Source: Sthenelais limicola | Taxonomy: Eukaryota > Annelida > Polychaeta > Phyllodocida > Sigalionidae | Assembly (NCBI GenBank): GCA_942159475.1 | Contig: OW804095.1 | Location: forward strand, 155,918,664-155,982,663 | Direction: 5' to 3' | DNA length: 64,000 bases | Part shown: positions 54,561 to 64,000 of the stretch, piece after piece | How the letters are laid out: each line of letters starts with the position of its first letter | Position numbering within the stretch: the first letter of the stretch is position 1 | Notes under the pieces: model-generated | The model's input: only the letters and a program-made list of their open reading frames with translations | Database searches by the model: none | What the model was told of the DNA's origin: nothing | Made by a program: the position numbers and the translations under genes

Positions 54561-54884
54561 TCATCTTTGAGGTTGTATTGTGTATCGCTCGCAGAGGCAC
54601 AGGTCTGTACTGCCTGTGATTATTTTGGTTATATGTGTGATATGCTTTCTTTACGACTATTTCAATGAATGTCATGAAAATGGACACTGCCCAGAGTGTG
54701 AGATTTTAATTTTAATGTCGTGTCATTATTACGTGGTTACTATATATTATTGTATTATAATCGTTTGATATTTTTCTTAACATTTCTCTAAACTCAGCAC
54801 GCACTGAGAATTATTGTAGATATTCGTACAAAATGTCGTAGCTGAATAAAAATCTTAAAACAAACCATGTAGAGCGCGAAGTGT
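54561..54884 (+). other. LINE-2 3' UTR
   Basis: AT-rich, ending near GAATAAAAATCTTAAAAC (about 54,845-54,862) just before element C/D resumes. No ORF. Confidence 0.6.
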
Positions 54885-55457
54885 GATCCAGGGAGTCTAT
54901 GGCAGTAAAACAATTTGTGTGGTATTTGCACAACCTGCAGAAGATGGGAGTGAGGCTCTGACGCCTGTGAGTAGGGAAGCGGGTCGAGTAATACATGATA
55001 GCTGCCCGTTACCGAAAATGAATACTAGTTCGTCTGATGAGACTACTCATCCAGGGATCGGAGATGATCCAGTGGATAGTTCTGTAGATAGCGATCCTGA
55101 TGTGCTATGGGGTCATGCAGAACTCTGAGCTGTCGTCAGTCAAGTGATAGTTGTGGAGGAAGGTCCCGACAACCTTGCCGTCATTCAGCAGGTTTCCGGT
55201 GATGAGCAGAGAACGCTGAAGATCTGTGATGCATGCATTGCAGAGAGATGGTATGCAACTGTATCTGTGAACAGACATATCGGTGAATTTCTGTGGGACC
55301 TGGATGCGATGACTAGCCTGGTGACAAAGGAATTCTACGATGCCCTGCATCAACCGCCACCGATGGTTATGTCCTGTCTGGCGTGCATGATGGGTGGTTC
55401 TCAGATAACTGTTCACAGATGTGCCTTGATACCCTTAACGTTAGGGAAACGGACGTA
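54885..55457 (+). pseudogene. Pol N-terminus of element C/D
   Basis: Resembles the first third of the protease ORF of element A, in two frames: DETTHPGIGDDPVDSS and DSDPDVLWG, then IQQVSGDEQRTLKICD, AERWYATVSVNRHIGEF and LTLGKRTY. The active-site motif has decayed to WDLDAMTS. The frame ends where LINE-3 was inserted at GGACGTAT. Confidence 0.8.
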
Positions 55458-56278
55458 TATATATATATATTGAATTTTTATTCATCATCATTAGAAAATG
55501 GTACAGAAAAGGACTGAAACCTCTACAAGTAGGTCTTCCAGTAAGCCCTAAATAAAATATGTAACATAAGTGTTAGAACAATTCAGGTGGATACATGAAT
55601 ACATTACTAATATTACGGTTACACAGATGATACCCGTATTGGTGCCACTACACACGTGGTCTTATCAATGTCAATGTAGTGTCATTGTTTTGTATCAACA
55701 GTCGATGTTGTGACAGTATCTACGGTCTTAATTATTCCATCATTGGATATTATTAATAAATCCTGACTTCTCAGGTTGAAGTTACCTCATCAGTTTTATA
55801 CAATATCACATTACAAGCATACAGTTTATACGATTTACATTAGTTCAATTCTGTCGTAATATCATAATTAATACTGTTATCTATGCGACGTAACGACTAG
55901 TCCAAAATTGTTGTTATGCAAGTTTTAGCCAGTTAAGTTAAGTAATTCATGCCATCGAGCAAGATCCAGGTTCAATATCTTAGAACAGTACAGTTCTAAG
56001 TTGACTTAGATTAAACTTTTGCCAATACAGTACAGTAATGGCAAATAAAAGTTTGAACAATAATTGTAATTTGTACATTTAATATATAAGACTTTTAAAG
56101 AAAAGTCACCCCAAATACAATAATCACATGCGGATCTCTTAACGGGTAGTCTTCATAATGAGTTATCGATGTCTCGATCTTATTATAGGCTTTATATGCC
56201 TTGGAATGCATAAAATCTCTCAACATTAGAAATTTATCAGCATAGATAATTAATATGCATATTCTAACAACAACTGAC

Positions 56279-56728
56279 TCATTCTTTTTTTAAGAATGGG
56301 TCATTATTTAGGTAATACTGCTGTCGCAGATATTTTCTGAATTCTTTTCTTGAATTAATTAATTGTGGTTCAGGTGGCAGACCATTCCACAATGCTGTCA
56401 TAGTGAAAACATAAGATTTCTTAAAAAGTTCGTTTTTTGGCAATGGGACCCGCATATTTTTTCCCTTGGCCCTGCTTCTCAGATTAAGGCTCCTCATATC
56501 CATGTTTTCATCATTTCTGGATCTCAAGTATGCCTGTTCAGGTATATGATTTTCTCTTCTTGTTTGTAGGGAGGGCATATTTAGGTCCCTGTGAATCTGC
56601 ATGGTACTGGTTAACTTGGGAAGCCCAAGAATAATTTTTAATGAGGAGTTTTGGAGAGATTGTAGTCTCTGCAGGTATTTTTGATTGGCCGAGCTATAAA
56701 ATACGTCCCCATAGTCGATGTGAGGCAA
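56279..56728 (-). pseudogene. LINE-3 RT C-terminus
   Basis: 150 codons: MPHIDYGDVFYSSANQ, LQSLQNSSLKIILGLP, LRSRAKGKNMRVPLP and ALWNGLPPE, characteristic of the end of CR1/L2-like ORF2. Its stop codon lies just before the 3' UTR. Confidence 0.85.
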
Positions 56729-56905
56729 TATTGTCGTCTTATATGTGTTGTATATATTATATATGCGATTATATCTATGAACGGATGCATGGTTGGATAA
56801 CCGGAAGCGCCGGTCGCTAGGATACCGGGCGCGCCAAACTCAAACACTGACTCTCGCCCATTCATTCCAAAAAGCTGACTACAGTCGGTTGTGTTGGTTG
56901 TTTTT
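56729..56905. other. Foreign segment replacing the RT palm of LINE-3
   Basis: About 175 bp with GC-rich patches (CCGGAAGCGCCGG, GGGCGCGCC) and a T15 run at 56,898. It interrupts the motif where FADD should be. On the minus strand the T run is a poly(A) located at the upstream side. It may be a small poly(A)-tailed insertion combined with a deletion. Confidence 0.45.
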
Positions 56906-57320
56906 TTTTTTTTTCGGCAAATAATTGTGCTTTATTATGACATATAACATCCATCAAATCATTGATATATATAATGAAAAGGATCGGCCCTAAAGAGGTG
57001 CCTTGGGGCACTCCGCACGTTACTGGTGCAGATTCGGATGTGACCCCATTTAAGAATGTTTTTTGCGATCTATTACTTAAGTATTCCCAGAACCACTCAA
57101 CAGCCTTACCTTTAACCCCATATAATTCGAGTTTTTTCATCAATAATTTGTGATTCACAGTATCGAAGGCTTTTTGAAAGTTGAGGAAAATCAAATCTGT
57201 TATTTTCCTTTCATTAATATTATTGTAAACTGTCTGTAGTAACTTATCGTGGGCTTCAATAATAGACTTACCACTCCCAAAAGCCAAATTGTTCTTTACT
57301 AAGAAAGTTATTAATTTCAA
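56862..57320 (-). pseudogene. LINE-3 RT palm, first part
   Basis: [16 protein letters not shown] (the catalytic Asp position is occupied by Asn in LNF), [13 protein letters not shown] and [20 protein letters not shown], then the frame runs into the A-rich segment before the DD motif. Confidence 0.8.
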
Positions 57321-58430
57321 AGTAGGCCGAGAGTTGGTTCTGGATGCAACTTTCTAAAATTTTCGCAGGGAGAGATATACATGATATAGGTCTGTAGTTG
57401 CCAGGGCTTTTCTTGTCACCCTCTTTATAAAGAGGAGTAACAACAGCGTCCTTAAATACCTGTGGTATCTTACAATATTCTATAGAGAGGTTATAAAGAA
57501 AAGCAAATTGTTCACTAAGGGCCAGCATGCAAGGTTTTAATATCTTTGTCGGTAACAAGTTAATACCGGAGGCCTTGTAGTTACCCAGTTTCTTCAGTGA
57601 TAATACGACCGCTGCTTTCGTTATAGGAGTAAATTCAAAAATTTTATCAGTAATGCTATCTCTTGTGAGATTACTAAAATCACTTTCTCTTTTTTCTAAC
57701 TTACTCGCCAACGTGGGTCCAACATTTACAAAGTATTTATTTACCTCATTAGCAGCATCAATTTCTTTTAAAGTGAGTCCCTCAGCATTCGTTATTTTGG
57801 TTTCATTGTTGGCTACTTTGATTTTGTCCGTAGACATGATTGGTTTGAGTATCTCCCAAAGCTTGTGTGGATCCTTACTATTTTCTGAGATTTTTTCTTT
57901 AAGATATTTATTTTTTGCCTCTTTTATACATATATTTACCTTGCACCATAGGTCCCTAGCAACTTTCCAATGTTCATCCTTACCAGTGAGTTTGGCTTTA
58001 TCCCTCTGTTTGCCAAGGTCAACTATTTCCTTACCATACCATAGGGGCAATTTCTTTACCTTTTTAAAGCTTTTCACAGGGCACATCCTATCAACATAAG
58101 TAATTATATTTGTGTATAGTAATTCCCAGGCCTCATCAACACATCTCAGTTTATAGTATTCAGTCCAGTCCAGGTTCCTCAAAATTTCTCTAAGAATTTT
58201 TAGGTCTAAACATTTAGTATTCCTTGCTGAGAAGGTTTCATATTTATATTCATTCCTAATTTTCTTTAGTTGAGTAAAAACTGGAAGATGATCGCTTATA
58301 TTAATTTCTATGGAACCACTCCTGTTTGTAATATTAAGTCTAAAGTCGTAATTGAAATCTCCTAGAATTATTATTTCCTTAGATTCATCAACGTTCTGTA
58401 AGACTAATTCAATTTTATCAATTGCTTCAG
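57268..58430 (-). pseudogene. LINE-3 endonuclease C-terminus, linker and RT fingers
   Basis: Read upstream of the nominal start, the same frame contains ILGDFNYDF and INISDHLPVF, the last EN motifs, near 58,340 and 58,290. The linker (DLWCKVNICIKEAKNKYL, DPHKLWEILKPIM) and RT fingers ([16 protein letters not shown]) follow. It ends at 57,268 after FGFWEW, where a frameshift passes to the palm frame. Confidence 0.85.
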
Positions 58431-58436
58431 AAAGCA

Positions 58437-59835
58437 GTCCCTGATTACGTGTCTGGTAGTAACGGGTCTTGCCGGCCCTGAATCTGGAATCATGGTGCGG
58501 GATTTTGCTTTGGTGCGCTCATGTAACATATACTGTTCAGGGAAGCTTGTGTTGAGCAATGGCGCTGATAGTGTAAAAATGCACCATTGGCATGGACCTC
58601 GCCCGAAGCGGATGAGTCCCTCTGTGAAAACGGTCGAAGCTAAGGAGACTAAGGATGGGTATGAAGTAACACTTTGGGAAGCGGTGATTATCCTTCCTCG
58701 ATCAGACACACTTGCTAAGATTGACGTTCGCGGGTGCTCAGACACATTACCAGGTTTTATGTTCGAGCCCGATCAGAGACTGCTGAAGGAATATTCACTG
58801 GGATGCCTTAACACTTATGTATGAGTCCCTACGTCTAGAGACTGATGTGGTGGTCAGAAAAGTGAGTGAGGTGACGGTGCAATCGTCCCCTACTACTTGT
58901 CCGGAGGGGGTAGATCCGGAGATTAGAAGAGCTATCATTAACTCGATTCAAATGGTGGAGTTGCCGTCTGTAGTCGATGATGACCTGATTGCCCCTGACA
59001 TTCCGGTGCTACTGAGGATGGAATGCGCGCTAGTGAAACTAGTGAGAGAGACGCACTTGACTGATCCGCACCCATGTTGTCAAACATGTGATTGACACTG
59101 GTAATGCCAAGCCTATAAAACTCTGCTATAGGCGGATTCCAGTGGCCAAGTGTGACCTAGTGGAGGCTGAAATCTGGCGGATGTACAAGCAGGGATGCAT
59201 AGAGCATTCTAACAGTCCATGGGGAGCACCCATCGTGATGGTTGGTAAAAAAGATGGCTCGCAGCATTTCTGTGTCGATTATCACCAATTAAATTCCGTG
59301 ACTGTGAAGGATAGCTTCCCACTCCCTCGTATTGACAAATGCGTTGAGGCGTTGGGCAGAAACCAATGGTTCTGAACCCTCGACCTGGAGTGTGGGTATT
59401 GGCAGATTGCAATGGATGAAGAGAGCAAGCAGAAAACGGCTTTCCTGTCCAGCTCAGGGTTGTTCCAATTCAAAGTAATGCGCTTTGGATTGTGCAACGC
59501 CCCTGCCACTTTTCAACGAATGATGGATCGTATGCTAGGCGATGTCTGTTGAAAAGCGTGTCTGGTATATCTGGATGATGTGGTAGTATTTGGGAAAGCC
59601 TTTGTGGAGTGCCTCCTAAGTCTACGTCTAGTGCTCGAGAAGATCCGGGGTTCGGATTGAAACTGAAACCCAAGAAATGCGAACTATTCCCCAGAGAAGT
59701 GGAATACTTGGGTCGGATTGTGTCACACAAAGGCATCTGTGCAGATCCAAAGAAGGTACAGAAATTCCTCGAGTGGCCAATTCCGAAAAATGCTAAGGAG
59801 ATTCGGCAGTTTTTGGGATTCGCGTCCTACTAACG
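58437..59835 (+). pseudogene. Element C/D: rest of protease and RT
   Basis: Resumes exactly where LINE-3 interrupted: CLVVTGLAGPESGIM, then KLVLSNGADSVKMHH, IDVRGCSD and FEPDQRLLKEYSLGCLN. RT follows in changing frames: YRRIPVAKCDLVEAEIW, SPWGAPIVMVGKKDG, VDYHQLNSVTVKDSFPLPR, LVYLDDVVVFG (59,560-59,590) and LKPKKCELFPREVEYLGRI. It is lost near 59,835 after GFASY at a 10-bp tandem duplication (CGTCCTACTA). At least five frame breaks. Confidence 0.85.
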
Positions 59836-59840
59836 TCCTA

Positions 59841-59959
59841 CTACCGAAGCACCAGGTGGAGCTACCTCTGTGGGCTTATTTCTCTGCGAACCAACTTTGG
59901 ACAGGATCTACAGTATTTGGATAATACTTGCCTCATACTTGCTTCATTGAGTTGAATAA
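59841..59959. other. Junction between element C/D and LINE-4
   Basis: Short unassigned sequence; the remaining pol of C/D is not seen before LINE-4 begins. Confidence 0.4.
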
Positions 59960-59999
59960 AACAGAGAATGGTTGAGAAAACACTCTTTGGTTTTTATTC

Positions 60000-60621
60000 T
60001 ATGCTAAGTGAACTGGGTTGTAGTAAAGAATACTACACTAGCACCAATCCTAACAAAGCCTGGCAACTATTATTTAAACACTTGATGATTATAACCAACA
60101 AACTCTGCCTAAACGAAAATTTAAAGCCAAGACAGAGAAGCCTCCTTGGTATACAAACGAGCTATTAAACTTAGCTCATGATAGAGATTTCAACTTTAGA
60201 AAATATAGGCAAACTAAGAATGAGGCTTATAGGATAAGAGTGGTGTATTTTGGGAACCTAGTTAACACTGAAACTAGACAGGCTAGGAGCGAATACTTTA
60301 AAAATCAACTTGAAAGACATAAAGGACAATCTAAGTCAATTTCCAAAATTATGTATCCTGAGACAAACTCTATTGCATATGCCAAAGACGTCTCGAACAT
60401 TATTAATAAATTCTTTGCTAATATAGGCTCTAAAACTGCCGCTCTACTTCCTAATTGCATTAACAATTTCGACCTCAAACCAAAAGCCCCTAATGGCCAT
60501 CTGATGGAACAACTGCCATATGAAGCACTAAATCTAGACTCTCTGTCAAAGATTATTGACAACTTGTCTCTATTTAAATCCTCAGGCTGTGACGATATCC
60601 CTATGCAAGTCTATAACCTCC
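60000..60621 (+). pseudogene. LINE-4 linker and RT fingers
   Basis: KPPWYTNELLNLAHDRDFNF, ARSEYFKNQLERHKGQSKSI, INKFFANIGSKTAALLP and LFKSSGCDDIPMQVYNLLF are linker and finger motifs. One frame change lies near 60,150. The match ends precisely at the inserted fragment. Confidence 0.8.
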
Positions 60622-61194
60622 TGTTCAAATTCAAAATTCAAATTCAAATTCAAAAATTCTTTATTGCGGGTGTTGTTACAATTGGTCGGTCAATTCTGAA
60701 CCTGGCTAGTCAGTTCTTCCTATGACTACCGATGTATGATCTTTGAATGTTGTTACAGTGAAAAACTTGTGAAACTTAACGCTAACATAGTAGTTTATGG
60801 AATGAGTAGTTACATAGATGGACATAATGAAACAGTAATCAAGAAAGAGATCAACTGACATTATCGAGAGTTAACAGGTGATCAAAGATCACAGCTTAAA
60901 GCATCAACGCTGAAGAACACATTAGGCGGTGATCTTAGCTATGAATTACATGTGAAGTTAAAAATAGAACGCTAAAGAACACATTATTCGGTGATCTTAG
61001 CTGATAAGTACATGTGAGGGTAAAAATAGAATAGAGTAAAAATGAGCACTTTTATGGGCGCAGCAGCAAGCTAATTTATTTATCATCATATCGGTAAATG
61101 GAGCAAGAAGTTGCTGGGTATACCTCCTGAATGTGGCCCTATCCTCAATCCTGTGAGCAACAGGTTTTAGCTGGTTCCATCTAGACTGGCATTT
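60622..61194 (-). mobile_element. LINE 3' end inserted in LINE-4
   Basis: Minus strand: the last ORF2 motif (CQSRWNQLKPVAHRIEDR, then YTQQLLAPF; 61,190-61,080), a ~450-bp 3' UTR with a ~60-bp tandem duplication (AACACATTAGGCGGTGATCT, 60,910-61,035), and a TTTGAA-type tail at 60,622-60,655. TTCAAA at the left and TTTAAA at the right may be the target duplication. It is related to the LINE-4 C-terminus itself. Confidence 0.75.
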
Positions 61195-61861
61195 AAAAAT
61201 GACAGAATTGCCATATATTTACTCAATTTATCTGTCATTCAAGGCATTATGCCTCATAGATGGAAACAGGCTACTGTAATACCTATACCTAAAAAGGGCA
61301 ATGCCATCCATGTAACCAATCTAAGGCCAATCTCTCTTACACATATCCTTGGCAAGGTACTGGAAAAGCACATAAACAACCAGATACAATCTTTTGTTGA
61401 TTATAATAAACTGTTATCCCCTGACCAGGGAGGGTTTACACATGGGTTTAAGCAAAACGCCTCAACTATAGCAACAACTTACTATAACAACCTGTTACTA
61501 TACCAACTAGCCAACAACAGGAACCGACGTCAGGCTAGCACTTTAGTATTTTTTGATTACCAAAAAGCGTTTGATTCTATTAACCACAATTTACTTATTA
61601 ATAAGCTGGATCACTATTGTGTGCCAACCTGGTTCCGGGGTTCTACAAGGATCTATATTAGGCCCACTACTCTTTAATCTGTTCATTAATGACGTCTGTA
61701 ATATCCCTATAAACGGTCAGATATTATTATTTGCTGATGATATTGTATTACTAAACACCTCACCTGTGTATGATACTGTCCTGGCACACAGACGTAACAA
61801 AACAGACGTAACAAAAACAAGCAGACGTAACAAAAATAGTGGATTGGAGTTTGGCCAATAA
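61195..61861 (+). pseudogene. LINE-4 RT palm
   Basis: IMPHRWKQATVIPIPKKGN, NLRPISLTHILGKVLE, FFDYQKAFDSINHN (catalytic Asp), then a deletion and frame change near 61,630 directly into GVLQGSILGPLLFNLFIND and LLFADDIVLL (Asp pair near 61,735). Three CAGACGTAACAAAA units at 61,790-61,832 disturb the following segment. Confidence 0.82.
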
Positions 61862-62055
61862 ATTGTCTATTAGTCTACCTAAAACAAAAGCTATGTTGAT
61901 ACCACCCACACAATTCCAGGCTAATAATACTACTCTCCCTCCAAAACTCCAAATCTACTGTAATGACATTGAGTGGGTCAGTAATTTTGTCTATCTGGCA
62001 TTAAATATTTCCACTAGCCTGAAATTTGGGGTAATGGCAAAACATATTACATGTG

Positions 62056-62228
62056 AAATATAGGCAAACTAAGAATGAGGCTTATAGGATAAGAGTGGTG
62101 TATTTTGGGAACCTAGTTAACACTGAAACTAGACAGGCTAGGAGCGAATACTTTAAAAATCAATCAGGCTAGGTTCTAGAAATTGACTAAGATTGTCCTT
62201 TATGTCTTTCAAGTTGATTTTTAAAGTA
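62056..62228. repeat. Direct duplicate plus inverted copy of LINE-4 sequence
   Basis: 62,056-62,163 is a 108-bp copy of 60,201-60,308 with no difference that I can see. After 16 bp, 62,180-62,228 is the reverse complement of 60,294-60,342 (49 bp, one difference). Thus the end of the direct copy can fold onto the inverted copy. Confidence 0.93.
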
Positions 62229-62238
62229 ATATCGCAGA

Positions 62239-62493
62239 AACAAACATATCCTAGATATAGCCTTCTACATGTCACAGAATCCTACTAACTTAGACACGAG
62301 GTCCCTTCCAACCCGAAGCCATGCCAAGGGTAGAAGAAACCTATTAGTTCTTCCCCCACATTCTACTAAAATAATAAATTCCCTAACCTATAAATGTCAA
62401 ATGCGCTGGAACGACTTAGCTTCTGAGGCACACGGTATTGAGGATAAACTGACCTTTAAACATTACACGGACAAACTGCTTTCCCCTTTTTAA
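62239..62493 (+). pseudogene. LINE-4 ORF2 C-terminus
   Basis: LDTRSLPTRSHAKGRRNLLV, CQMRWNDLASEAHGIEDK and HYTDKLLSPF, then stop: the terminal motif of CR1/L2-like ORF2. The thumb that should precede it is absent here. Confidence 0.75.
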
Positions 62494-62515
62494 ATTTAAT
62501 TTTATATCTATTCTG

Positions 62516-63689
62516 ATTCAATAATCTGATATTATACCGAATCAACCTGTCATTCACAATTCACTATGTGTCGAACTATAACTGCATTATTATTGACATA
62601 TAAAATGTATATATTGAACTGTCTACACTGAATATTGACTGCCTAAAATATAGGCAACAATCTCATTCTCTCTTATTATAGAATTTCATATCAATTATAC
62701 CGTCCAGGGATTAGATGAGCCTGTGATGCAAGACTAATATGGGTGGCAGTGTAACTTCCTCTAGTGCCTGTGATCCCTCTTAGTCAAGCACCCGGTAACT
62801 CTATCCCATCTGATCTTGATCATGATATCAATGTTCTCAGTAGAAAATTAATGCTCAGATCTATGAGCACAATTTGTTCTCTACCCCAATCGAAATGGAA
62901 ATAATGTTTTGAAATGTGCCTTATGAGTGTAAAACTAAATGATACCATTAACTCACTCATAATTATTACACTGCTTCTAACTCGAGTCCATATTTCTCTA
63001 CTTTTAATGTCTGGGATATCCGGCTTAAGCATTGTATAGAAAACTTGAAGTCTTATAATCACTCCCAATAGGGCGCGTAAGTAGTCCACGGCAGCGACTT
63101 TTTGAGTCGCGCTACTGTAGCAGTTTCATGATGTCATGTGGACATGTCGCGCAAAAATCCCATAGCCCCAATGTTACCGCAATATTAAATCTCTGTTCTT
63201 TCAACGATCATATAGTTTTAGGAGTTCTCACTCACATATATCCATCTTTAGAGACAAACGATTTCAACTATAGCCTTCATAACCGTCAAACCGTTACTGA
63301 GGCGATGTATAGAGTGATTATTTATCGCCCCAATGCTAACTCTATGGGGATTATTTACTTCCGGTCCACACATCGGTACAACTACGCGACTAATTTTCAT
63401 TAATTTGCGCTCTGCCGCCATGACACTTACGCACTCTATAGCATCATGTATCGACCACACCATTGTCTGTTATCTTACACATATCTCATTTCATAATATC
63501 ACCTGTTACTGTTATTTATAATTTCTCAAACTAAGTTTCTGTTGTAACCAAGTTCGCAATCAAGTTCAGGCACTCTCTGGAAGAACAGGCCCATTCAAAG
63601 TTGTAAAAAATTTTTGTATGAACCTGACATGGAAACCCTATGTGCAACAAGATCAGCTAATAAAGAATACTTGAATTGAATTGAATTGA
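62516..63689. other. 3' UTR-like and unassigned sequence ending in a (TTGAA)n tail
   Basis: The first part is probably LINE-4 3' UTR. From about 63,060 a different segment begins (hairpin GCGACTTTTTGAGTCGC at 63,091). It ends with TAATAAAGAATACTTGAATT and repeated GAATT to 63,689, a plus-strand LINE/SINE tail. No ORF with a motif was found. Confidence 0.5.
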
Positions 63690-64000
63690 ATATTATTAGT
63701 AAGGCAAATGCCAGGCTCTGTAACCTGTACATTAACCGACATGCATTAAATTGCAGAACCAGACTCTTACTAACCAAATCCATAATCCTAACGTATCTTG
63801 ACATTTGCTATCTCAATTATAATAAATCTTATACCAATTACAGGTCTTCCAAAAAAAGGCATTGAGGTTTGCATTAAAGAAACCTCGCAGATATGACATT
63901 GATCTACTGCACTCAGAGGCCAGAGTCATGACAGTTAAACAACGTATTTATTTCCACAATGTAAAGTTTTATCAGAAACAACTCCATGTCCCCCATGTTG
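63690..64000 (+). pseudogene. LINE ORF2 thumb fragment, continuing past the window
   Basis: ISKANARLCNLYINRHALN, RLLLTKSIILTYLDICYLNY, then in another frame VFQKKALRFALKKPRRYDID and VKQRIYFHNVKFYQKQ. This is the region missing between the two C-terminal pieces of LINE-4, so it is either a second copy of that family or the displaced middle of LINE-4. Truncated by the window end. Confidence 0.7.

Larger units (their letters stand above)
36682..54884 (+). mobile_element. LINE-2: 5'-truncated NADAR-bearing LINE, itself heavily invaded
   Basis: LINE parts in order: ORF1 C-terminus with NADAR (36,682-37,828), endonuclease (38,489-39,254), RT fingers (41,452-42,261), RT palm (42,713-43,376), C-terminus (53,829-54,375) and 3' UTR. 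Insertions lie between them: a MITE, a segment with C2H2 zinc fingers, a (CAA)n-tailed sequence and Ty3/gypsy element B. The outer breaks fall exactly at the gag/pol junction of element C/D. Confidence 0.82.
55458..58443 (-). mobile_element. LINE-3 (minus strand), 5'-truncated, inserted in C/D protease region
   Basis: The (TA)n tail on the plus-strand left side (55,458-55,475) marks the 3' end of a minus-strand LINE; about 800 bp of AT-rich 3' UTR follow up to 56,278. Coding fragments run from the EN C-terminus (58,430) through RT to the C-terminal domain. The palm core after the GVPQG motif is lost. The element begins within EN, as expected for 5' truncation. Confidence 0.82.
33478..59840 (+). 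mobile_element. Ty3/gypsy element C/D, split by LINE-2 and LINE-3
   Basis: Gag similar to element A runs to 36,672, and pol sequence similar to the start of element A pol resumes at 54,885. It is interrupted again at 55,458 and resumes near 58,440 at the matching position of the protease domain, ending near 59,835 within RT. All pieces are on the plus strand and in order, so they are one former element. The GATCC word present at the left break (36,677) and at the right break (54,885) may be the LINE-2 target duplication. Confidence 0.8.
59960..62515 (+). mobile_element. LINE-4, 5'-truncated and rearranged
   Basis: Plus-strand ORF2 fragments of a CR1/L2-like LINE: linker and RT fingers (60,000-60,621), RT palm (61,195-61,861), thumb start (61,839-62,050) and C-terminus (62,239-62,493). 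They are interrupted by a minus-strand LINE fragment at 60,622-61,194 and a local duplication/inversion at 62,056-62,228. Confidence 0.8.

Noticed and set aside
63128..63521. Overlapping small open frames on both strands near the end
   Set aside because: No similarity to a known domain; mutually overlapping and short.

Overview
This is a repeat-dominated window from a metazoan nuclear genome. Apart from its retroelements I find no convincing host gene, no tRNA or rRNA, and nothing prokaryotic. The sequence is AT-rich overall, has long non-coding stretches, several minisatellites and a 210-bp satellite, and a dense stack of LINE and Ty3/gypsy retroelements. LINE ORF1 proteins carrying a NADAR domain are something I associate with marine invertebrates, especially lophotrochozoans such as molluscs. 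That assignment is weak and comes from memory, not from a search.

Layout. 1-8.2 kb: a 50-bp minisatellite, candidate non-autonomous transposons with inverted repeats (including an array of GGTGACCGA-type palindromic boxes at 3.3-4.5 kb), and a hairpin-headed repeat family with C-rich tails. 8.2-14.76 kb: a near-complete LINE (LINE-1) with three products: a coiled-coil/RRM/NADAR ORF1, a separate SGNH-hydrolase-like ORF, and an endonuclease/reverse transcriptase ORF split by one frameshift. 14.9-23.7 kb: another hairpin-repeat copy, a roughly 390-bp polypurine tract, and a modular repeat built of a 210-bp AT-rich satellite, a GC-rich 15-bp minisatellite and a roughly 270-bp AT-rich module. 23.8-30.94 kb: Ty3/gypsy element A on the minus strand, with gag, pol and 5' LTR but no 3' LTR. 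31-33.4 kb: AT-rich DNA and minisatellites.

33.5-59.8 kb is one nested pile. The oldest layer is a plus-strand Ty3/gypsy element (C/D, same family as A). It was split at its gag/pol junction by a second NADAR LINE (LINE-2, 36.68-54.88 kb) and inside its protease region by a minus-strand LINE (LINE-3, 55.46-58.44 kb). LINE-2 was itself invaded by a MITE, by a segment carrying a C2H2 zinc-finger ORF and a hammerhead-like motif, by a (CAA)n-tailed sequence, and by Ty3/gypsy element B (43,379-53,824). Element B has two 469-bp LTRs, an ATAC target duplication, a tRNA-His-type primer site and an uninterrupted 822-codon extra ORF in the env position. 59.9-64 kb: decayed LINE-4 fragments with a nested minus-strand LINE 3' end and a direct-plus-inverted local rearrangement.

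Functionally, the window is about selfish elements recruiting accessory domains. These are NADAR (NAD/ADP-ribose chemistry) and an SGNH hydrolase in LINEs, AT-hook arrays at the integrase C-terminus in both Ty3/gypsy copies, and a zinc-finger/coiled-coil protein after pol in element B. All positions were read by eye. Element boundaries given as approximate could be off by tens of bases.
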